A DNA stretch of 9,411 nt from JBHIFE01 sp046760985 (lineage in GTDB: Bacteria > Chloroflexota > Dehalococcoidia > Dehalococcoidales > RBG-16-60-22). Under the pieces are notes generated by a model. It saw nothing but the letters and a program-made list of their open reading frames with translations. It was not told the DNA's origin and did no database searches. Positions 4,593 to 9,411 of this stretch are shown in pieces; positions within the stretch are counted from its first letter, which is position 1, and every line of letters starts with the position of its first letter. A program made the position numbers and the translations under genes. Location of the stretch: positions 1-9,411 of the forward strand of contig JBHIFE010000054.1 of the NCBI GenBank assembly GCA_046760985.1, written 5' to 3'.

Positions 4593-5423
4593 ATGAAAGA
4601 GGCAGAAATAAAAAAAGTGGTAAGAAAAGGCTATGCCGAAATAGCTAAAAAAGAAAGTTCTTGCTGTGTTCCATCTAATATCTGTTGCGAAAGTACCAAC
4701 CTGGCACAAACTATCAGCCAGAAGATAGGCTACACCGAGGAAGAACTTAAATCTGTTCCTGAAGGTGCCAATCTGGGACTTGGCTGCGGTAACCCGGTGG
4801 CTCTGGCATCTTTAGCTGAGGGGGAAACCATTCTTGACCTTGGCTCAGGAGCTGGCTTTGATTGTTTCCTGGCAGCCAACAAGGTCGGGAGGAGGGGAAA
4901 AGTCATTGGTGTTGATATGACGCCGGAGATGATTGAGAAAGCCAGAGAAAATGCCCGAAAGGGCAAATACCAAAATGTAGAATTCAGATTAGGAGAGATT
5001 GAAAATATACCCGCTGCTGATAATTGCGTTGATGTGGTCATTTCCAACTGTGTTATTAATCTCTCGCCCGATAAGAAAAGGGTTTTTAAGGAGGCGTTCC
5101 GGGTACTAAAACCTGGCGGCAGGCTGATGATATCGGATATTGTCTTACTGAAAGAACTGCCCGATTTCATAAAAGACTCGGTTGAGGCATATGTCGGCTG
5201 TATTTCCGGGGCAGCAATGAAAGACGAATACATAGCAGCGATAAAAGGGGCTGGTTTTCACCAGGTCAGGATAATGGATGAGTCATTTTTCCCTATTGAG
5301 TGCATGGCTAACGACCCGGCGGCAAAGGCAATTATCAACGAGTTAAACATAACAACCGAGGACATAAGAGATATTGAGAATTCTGTTGTCAGCATAAAGG
5401 TTCGGGGCATAAAGCCGAAGTAA
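4593..5423 (+). CDS. arsM: ArsM-type arsenite S-adenosylmethionine methyltransferase
   Basis: This 276-aa class I SAM-dependent methyltransferase should convert arsenite to methylated arsenicals in the cytoplasm. SAM-binding motif I is ILDLGSGAGFD (80-90), with an acidic residue ending the next strand (VIGVDM, D108). The three cysteines that bind As(III) in ArsM proteins are matched by Cys65 (LGLGCGNP), Cys153 (ISNCVINL) and Cys203 (YVGCISGA), which separates it from ordinary UbiE-type enzymes. It also has an N-terminal double pair Cys24-Cys25 and Cys31-Cys32 (SSCCVPSNICC), which may pass the metalloid in. GAAGGAG lies 9 bases before the ATG. It forms an operon with the Cys-rich AbrB-type gene in front. 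No arsR, arsB/acr3 or arsC is seen nearby, so it acts without a local efflux pump, or the rest lies elsewhere. Confidence 0.92.
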   Translation: MKEAEIKKVVRKGYAEIAKKESSCCVPSNICCESTNLAQTISQKIGYTEEELKSVPEGANLGLGCGNPVALASLAEGETILDLGSGAGFDCFLAANKVGRRGKVIGVDMTPEMIEKARENARKGKYQNVEFRLGEIENIPAADNCVDVVISNCVINLSPDKKRVFKEAFRVLKPGGRLMISDIVLLKELPDFIKDSVEAYVGCISGAAMKDEYIAAIKGAGFHQVRIMDESFFPIECMANDPAAKAIINELNITTEDIRDIENSVVSIKVRGIKPK

Positions 5424-5441
5424 AGAGAGTGAGTTTTGGCT

Positions 5442-5615
5442 ACCTCACCCCCTTAAGATTTCTATTAGGTAACCCCATCCCCCTTTATCCCCCTTCCCCT
5501 TGATAAGGGGAAGGGGGAATGGGTAGAAGAGGGGCGAAGCCCCTCTTAAACACCCCTGCGTCAAAGGAGAGGGGGGAAGATTTTTGGAAGGGGGCTTCAT
5601 CCCTCTTAAACGCCC
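5442..5615. repeat. Palindromic repeat element(s) between arsM and tilS
   Basis: This is the largest run of the repeat family and nearly fills the 220-base gap between the convergent arsM and tilS. It begins with ACCTCACCCCCTTAA (5442-5456), then at 5470-5518 carries a 49-base segment identical to 9362-9410 that contains the hairpin CCTTCCCCTT-GAT-AAGGGGAAGG. Next come a perfect hairpin at 5527-5547 (9-bp stem, loop GAA) and a third block with TCAAAGGAGAGG and GGAAGGGGGCTTC. The middle hairpin could serve as a two-way transcription barrier between the convergent genes, but there is no T-run. It may be one long element or two nested ones. Confidence 0.7.
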
Positions 5616-5646
5616 CGGTTACTAATTCAGAGCAAAGAGAAGCTTT

Positions 5647-7128
5647 TTAGCTCCGCTCAAATTTCAGGCATAGAACCTGCTTGGTGTCTTCGGTAACTTT
5701 TGCCCGCTCATCTATGCGCCAGCCGACCACCCACAGGATATGCTCAGGTGAGCAGACAATGGGGATTCGCTTTCGCCAGGCGTGAGGGATTTTACTGTCA
5801 ATCATAAACTCGTTTAGTTTCTTGGGCTGGCTCATACCCAGTGGCTGAAACCTATCACCGGATTGGCGAGTGCGTACTATCAGTTCATTGCCAGCTTTAT
5901 CTAGGTCAAAGCAGGCAGTAAGGCTATCAGGTAACCCACCCCCTTTATCCCCTCCCCTTGGGAAGGGAGGGATGAAGCCCTTCTCGGACTCTCCTTTGAG
6001 GTCTATAATTGCTGCTTCAACATACCAGCCCGGTAGCCGTGTCTTTCCCGGTATCTTTAGAGCAAGCTCAGCTTCCAGAATGGGGAAGGGGGATAAAGCG
6101 GCGGGGTCTGAGCCGAGCAGATATTTATCATATTCTATGGAAAAGGTTAAGCCTTCAGGCAGGGTGATTCTTTTTCCTGCCGGCTTATTTAAAGCCTCCA
6201 TTATTTCTTCAATGTGGCGCGTCTCAATATCTTTAAGATTGCCTAACAACTTTTCTATACAGGTTCGCAGCAGGTGTCGCTTCAGGGCAGGAGTTAACTT
6301 AAGAAACTTTTCCTTCCCCAGAATAATGGTGCTTTCCTGTTCTTGAGCAACTTTAGTCCATAATCGGGCGACTTCTTTATCCAAGAAGGCAAGGTCATCA
6401 GCAGCAATTCGGGCAGTTCGCAACAAGGCTTCGGCTACCTGAGGGTTATAGCTCTGGAGCAGTGGCAGAAGCTGCTGACGAATTCTATTTCTTAGCGGTG
6501 ATAGCGATAGGTTGGAGGCATCAACTCGGGGTATAAGCCGGTGCTGGCGGCAATAGCTGTCAGTCTCCTGTCGGCTTACCTGTAGTAGCGGTCTGATTAT
6601 GGTGAGGCTATTCCCCAGGGATTGCCATTGGCTAGATGGTTGTAATCCCCGCAGTCCCCGGGTTCCGGTTCCCCGTATCAGATGCATCAATACGGTTTCT
6701 ATATGGTCGTCAACAGTATGTCCTACGGCAGATCGGTCAGCACCAATAGAATCGTCAACCTGGGCGAGAAAAGTATAGCGCACCTCACGTGCTGCTTCTT
6801 CCAGGGACAGACGCTGCTGAGCTTGATAGGCTTTGACATCACGCTGTTCTATAGTAGCTGGAATGGCTAACTGCCTAGCCAGGTCGGCAACATACCGGGC
6901 ATCAGCCTCAGACTCAGTGCCTCGCAGCTGGTGGTTAAGATGAGCCACATACAGCCTTATGCCCAGTTCTGGTTGCAGCTTAGCCAAGATATGGAGCAAG
7001 CAGACTGAATCTGGACCACCGGATACCGCTACCACCAGCTTCTGCTGCCGTGATACCAGGTGCTGCTCCTGAATAAAGTGCAGTACTCTCTGTTCCAGTG
7101 TTGCTGGTCTCTTTGTTACCAATTTCAC
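5647..7128 (-). CDS. tilS: TilS, tRNA(Ile)-lysidine synthetase
   Basis: TilS turns C34 of the CAU-anticodon tRNA-Ile into lysidine, so that the tRNA reads AUA; it is essential in nearly all bacteria. The N-terminal PP-loop ATPase has VAVSGGPDS (33-41), LNHQLRG (64-70), GHTVDDHIETVLMHLIRGTGTRG (136-158) and DASN...RNRIR (203-217). The C-terminal domain carries VRTRQSGDRFQPLGM (418-432). At 493 aa it is longish, because residues about 378-399 come from a palindromic repeat (5930-6001) inserted in frame. His142 stands where the family usually has Gln (DDQ.ET). The listed start is GTG at 7128, but that GTG is itself part of a good ribosome binding site (AAGAGGTGA); the TTG at 7122 may be the real start, two codons shorter. 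It is probably last in the operon from 9350, 170 bases after the DUF2344 gene. Confidence 0.95.
   Translation of the reverse strand: MKLVTKRPATLEQRVLHFIQEQHLVSRQQKLVVAVSGGPDSVCLLHILAKLQPELGIRLYVAHLNHQLRGTESEADARYVADLARQLAIPATIEQRDVKAYQAQQRLSLEEAAREVRYTFLAQVDDSIGADRSAVGHTVDDHIETVLMHLIRGTGTRGLRGLQPSSQWQSLGNSLTIIRPLLQVSRQETDSYCRQHRLIPRVDASNLSLSPLRNRIRQQLLPLLQSYNPQVAEALLRTARIAADDLAFLDKEVARLWTKVAQEQESTIILGKEKFLKLTPALKRHLLRTCIEKLLGNLKDIETRHIEEIMEALNKPAGKRITLPEGLTFSIEYDKYLLGSDPAALSPFPILEAELALKIPGKTRLPGWYVEAAIIDLKGESEKGFIPPFPRGGDKGGGLPDSLTACFDLDKAGNELIVRTRQSGDRFQPLGMSQPKKLNEFMIDSKIPHAWRKRIPIVCSPEHILWVVGWRIDERAKVTEDTKQVLCLKFERS
5930..6001. repeat. Palindromic repeat inserted in frame within tilS
   Basis: GGTAACCCACCCCCTTTAT (5930-5948) followed by the hairpin CCTCCCCTTGGGAAGGGAGG (5951-5970), GAAGCCC and CTCCTTTGAGG repeats the order of blocks at 5468-5570, in shortened and diverged form. 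Read on the minus strand it has no stop and adds about 22 residues rich in Gly, Lys and Pro. The frame continues normally on both sides. Confidence 0.7.
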
Positions 7129-7150
7129 CTCTTTACGAGATTATTTAGCA

Positions 7151-7277
7151 ACCTATCCCCCTGACCCCCTTCCCTTAATAAGGGAAGGGGGGATATGGGT
7201 AAGAGAGGGGGCTTCACCCCCCTCTCTAAAATCTCTCCCCCCTCTCCTTTTAAGGAGGGGGATTAAGGGGGTGAGGT
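7151..7277. repeat. Palindromic repeat element, cleanest single copy
   Basis: This element is about 127 bp with terminal inverted repeats (ACCTATCCCCCTGA on the left, and ACCTCACCCCCTTAAT on the opposite strand of the right end). Internal hairpins are at 7166-7192 (12-bp stem, loop AAT) and 7202-7227 (10-bp stem), followed by a third around 7245-7256. It lies between the DUF2344 gene and tilS, inside what is otherwise a same-strand operon, and accounts for the unusual 170-base spacing there. No promoter for tilS is obvious around it. Confidence 0.75.
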
Positions 7278-7298
7278 CATAAAACAATAAAATATTGG

Positions 7299-7946
7299 TC
7301 AGCTTGTCCTTAAAATAAGCTTGGTACGGTGTATAGACTGTGGATAAAGGGTAAAGCCCAGGGCAGCGGTAACCTGTTCCGGTCTTCCCGAGCCATTACT
7401 ATCACAGCGTAACCTCATTCCTATTCGGCAATATCCACGGCGCCAATCAATGAGCCACAGGTCATCAATTAAAGTCCGCAGGTCGTATTTTCGTGGGCCG
7501 GTATCTCTCTGGTGCTGCCACGGTAGATGCTTTACAGAAAGCAAGGAAGTAAGTGCCGACTCTACCCCCTTTTCCCCTTTTTCGGTCTCCAATTCAACTT
7601 CATATTCGGCATAGCGAACCTGAGATTGCAATGATGGCAGGGTAAGGGCTATTGGATACACCTGTAATATTTCAATGCCGGGTGGCAACTGCTTACTTAC
7701 CGCAGTAGTGAAAAAATGGGGTGAGACAAATTTGGTTAGGATAATATCCATTAACTCGACTTCACTGGTTACTCCTACAGCGAGGGGTGCGGCTAGTGAG
7801 ATTCGGGGGTGGGGATTAAATCCCTCTGAATAGGCTAATGGTATTCCGGCTCGGTTAAGCGCTCTATGCCATAAGCGCATTATATCCAGATGGGAGATGA
7901 ACCTGACCTCTTGTCCCCGGCTGAACCTGACGCGCAGACGCTGCAT
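7299..7946 (-). CDS. DUF2344 / TIGR03936-type radical SAM-linked protein
   Basis: This 215-aa protein belongs to the family placed next to, or fused to, B12-binding radical SAM proteins (DUF2344). The signature is at the N-terminus: RVRFSRGQEVRFISHLDIMR (5-24) and YSEGFNPHPRISLAAPLAVG (39-58). Its biochemical role is not known to me; a helper in RNA or tRNA modification is a common guess. No radical SAM gene is seen in this window, so the partner must be elsewhere. The ATG at 7946 has AGAGGGG a few bases upstream. It starts 42 bases after the stop of the CBS-domain membrane protein gene, so the two are probably co-transcribed. The C-terminal third (about residues 140-215) is less familiar but shows no break. 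Confidence 0.85.
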   Translation of the reverse strand: MQRLRVRFSRGQEVRFISHLDIMRLWHRALNRAGIPLAYSEGFNPHPRISLAAPLAVGVTSEVELMDIILTKFVSPHFFTTAVSKQLPPGIEILQVYPIALTLPSLQSQVRYAEYEVELETEKGEKGVESALTSLLSVKHLPWQHQRDTGPRKYDLRTLIDDLWLIDWRRGYCRIGMRLRCDSNGSGRPEQVTAALGFTLYPQSIHRTKLILRTS

Positions 7947-7988
7947 ATTCCCCTCTATCTGCGTTTAATCTTTAGGAACTTTTTAGCT

Positions 7989-9284
7989 TTACCTCTTGCC
8001 CTCAGCAGGACCTTCTACGCCGACGCTGCCTGTCTTTTCTTTGGTCAGCAGAATTTTCTCAATTTTTAACCCGCGCATTTCGGTTATGGTAAGCTTTAAG
8101 CCCTTATACCGCAACTGTTCATTGGGTTTAGGTATATGCCCTAAAAGATGGAGGACAAAGCCAGCTACAGTTTCATAATCGCCTTCAGGCAACTCCAGTT
8201 CCATCTCTTCATTAGCTTCCTCAATACGCATACTGCCATCAATCTGGAAGGTGTATTCATTGATTACCTCATATTCCTTTTCCACCTCAGCTAACTCATC
8301 CCCCACCGGACCAACAATTTCCTCCACCAACCGACTCAGACTGACCACACCCGCAGTTCCACCAAACTCATCTACCACCACGCACATCCGGTAGTTTTTA
8401 TCCCGCATCTCGGCAAAGAGTTCGTTAATACGCTTGGTCTCAGGAGCAAAATAAGCCGGGCGAACCAAGTCGTCTATAGTGCTCTCGTCGCTGACAGTAC
8501 CTTTAGCCTGAGCCATAAGCACATCCTTTACCGAAAGAATGCCAACTACATTGTCCATATTTTCCTGATATACCGGGAAGCGGGAGAGGGGGGATTCAGT
8601 ATAGAGAGCAAGGAAATCGGTTATTTTGGAGCCTTGCTCGATACTTATCACCTCCGGACGTGGCACCATGACCTCACGGACGGGTCGGTCACCAAACTCA
8701 AAGACCTTGTGCAGCATCTCAGCCTCAGCCTCCTCCACCGTTCCCTCTTTGTGTCCCACCGATATCATGGTACGAATTTCTTCGGGACTAGCCAGTGACC
8801 TAGGAACCGGTTTGCCGCCTACCATCTTGGTAAATCCTGAGGCTATCCAGCTCAGGGCGATGACAAAGGGAGTAAGTAGCCAGGCTAACCACTCTATTGG
8901 TCGGGCAAATATTAGTGATAACCTCTCAGCGTGCTGGGTGGCAATGGTCTTGGGGGTAGTTTCAGCGAATATCAGGATAAGAATGGTTACGCCGATGGTG
9001 GCAATGAGTACACCCCGTTCTCCCCAGAGAGAGACCGCCAGCACCGTGCCCAGGGCAGCGGCGGCGACATTGACAAAGTTGCTGCCCAGCAAGATGGTGG
9101 AGAGAAGCTTCTCCGGTCGCTCAATCATTCTGGCGACTCGCTTGGCGCCCCTAACGTTATTCTCAAGTAGATGCTCTATCTTTATCCTCTGCAAGGCAAC
9201 AAAAGCCGTTTCCGAGCTGGAAAAGAAGGCGGCTAGCAGCAGACAGAGGACAAAAAGCACCAGATATAGTTCAATATTGGACAT
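7989..9284 (-). CDS. CNNM/CBS/CorC-HlyC family membrane protein (hemolysin-like, ion transport)
   Basis: This 431-aa protein has the three-part layout of the family often annotated 'hemolysin' but now tied to Mg2+ or other cation transport. An N-terminal CNNM (DUF21) membrane domain spans about residues 1-155, with SSSETAF (22-28), LLGSNFVNV (65-73) and AETTPKTIA (107-115), the last holding the conserved TPK turn. A CBS pair follows (about 200-330; VREVMVPRPEV, SRFPVYQ, VVVDEFGGTAGVVS), which usually binds adenine nucleotides. The CorC/HlyC domain closes the protein (about 340-415). The ATG at 9284 has GGGGTGATT before it and gives a normal N-terminal hydrophobic helix (4-20). It is first in the three-gene operon and directly follows a near-consensus promoter. 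The substrate cannot be told from sequence. Confidence 0.93.
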   Translation of the reverse strand: MSNIELYLVLFVLCLLLAAFFSSSETAFVALQRIKIEHLLENNVRGAKRVARMIERPEKLLSTILLGSNFVNVAAAALGTVLAVSLWGERGVLIATIGVTILILIFAETTPKTIATQHAERLSLIFARPIEWLAWLLTPFVIALSWIASGFTKMVGGKPVPRSLASPEEIRTMISVGHKEGTVEEAEAEMLHKVFEFGDRPVREVMVPRPEVISIEQGSKITDFLALYTESPLSRFPVYQENMDNVVGILSVKDVLMAQAKGTVSDESTIDDLVRPAYFAPETKRINELFAEMRDKNYRMCVVVDEFGGTAGVVSLSRLVEEIVGPVGDELAEVEKEYEVINEYTFQIDGSMRIEEANEEMELELPEGDYETVAGFVLHLLGHIPKPNEQLRYKGLKLTITEMRGLKIEKILLTKEKTGSVGVEGPAEGKR

Positions 9285-9321
9285 ATAGAATCACCCCACT
9301 CCTAATTACTTCCTTGAAATC

Positions 9322-9350
9322 ATCATAGCACTGCTCTATAGGGGTGTCAA
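9322..9350 (-). promoter_or_regulatory. Near-consensus promoter of the CNNM/CBS - DUF2344 - tilS operon
   Basis: On the minus strand, TTGACA (9345-9350) and TATGAT (9322-9327) are separated by 17 bases. Transcription would start near 9315, about 30 bases before the ATG at 9284. This is the best-looking promoter in the window. Confidence 0.7.
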
Positions 9351-9361
9351 AGGAGTTTTAT

Positions 9362-9411
9362 TAACCCCATCCCCCTTTATCCCCCTTCCCCTTGATAAGG
9401 GGAAGGGGGAG
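9362..9411. repeat. Palindromic repeat element, cut by the window edge
   Basis: 49 bases (9362-9410) are identical to 5470-5518, including the hairpin CCTTCCCCTT-GAT-AAGGGGAAGG. The identity suggests recent spread or gene conversion between the two copies. The element lies just upstream of the operon promoter and continues beyond the window. Confidence 0.75.

Noticed and set aside
4730..5233. Minus-strand open frame of 167 codons across arsM
   Set aside because: It is a shadow of the strongly supported arsM reading frame, with no motifs.
5527..5547. Rho-independent terminator after arsM
   Set aside because: The hairpin is perfect but is followed by TTAAACACC on one strand and CTACCC on the other, with no T-run; it is also a standard part of the repeat element.
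5442..5615. CRISPR array
   Set aside because: The repeats are palindromic, of uneven length and without regular unique spacers, and no cas gene is present.
8626..9288. Plus-strand open frame of 220 codons across the CNNM/CBS gene
   Set aside because: It is antisense to a clear family member, and its serine/arginine-rich composition is typical of reverse-frame translation.

Overview
The window looks like a piece of a bacterial chromosome, most likely a Chloroflexota genome of the Dehalococcoidia type. That assignment is an inference: it rests on how UvrB, TilS, the small basic protein at 1249-1407 and the C/G-rich palindromic repeats read to me, not on a search. Promoters look like ordinary sigma-70 boxes (TTGACA / TATACT), and most genes have GGAGG-type ribosome binding sites.

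Left part (1-1541). The left edge holds what looks like the 3' end of a tRNA- or tmRNA-like gene (T-loop GGTTCGAGTCC). Next comes a 12-bp sequence (52-63) that recurs at 693-704 and so brackets a lone plus-strand gene (107-646). That gene encodes an unrecognised 179-aa protein with a HEPN-like R-x4-H motif. Facing it on the minus strand is a hicB-hicA toxin-antitoxin pair (1148 to 712) with its own promoter. Behind that pair lies a 52-aa very basic protein gene (1249-1407). The sequence from about 1 to 1240 therefore reads as a small accessory patch.

Middle part (1542-5423). uvrB runs on the minus strand from a well-formed promoter with a palindrome over the start site. Divergent from it are a 72-aa two-helix membrane protein gene (3813-4031) and then a two-gene operon. 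The operon pairs a cysteine-rich AbrB/SpoVT-type regulator (4283-4573) with an ArsM-type arsenite methyltransferase (4593-5423). Its promoter carries two palindromes that could be operators.

Right part (5424-9411). Three minus-strand genes appear to be read from one strong promoter at 9322-9350, in the order CNNM/CBS/CorC-type membrane protein, DUF2344 protein, tilS. This is a housekeeping-type arrangement.

A family of GC-rich palindromic repeats is scattered through the window: 1436-1616, 4081-4155, 5442-5615, 5930-6001, 7151-7277 and 9362-9411, with a possible scrap at 3671-3690. Two copies enter reading frames. One supplies the last 25 or so residues and the stop codon of UvrB. The other adds about 22 residues in frame to the C-terminal part of TilS. 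I see no CRISPR array, rRNA gene, transposase or integrase.
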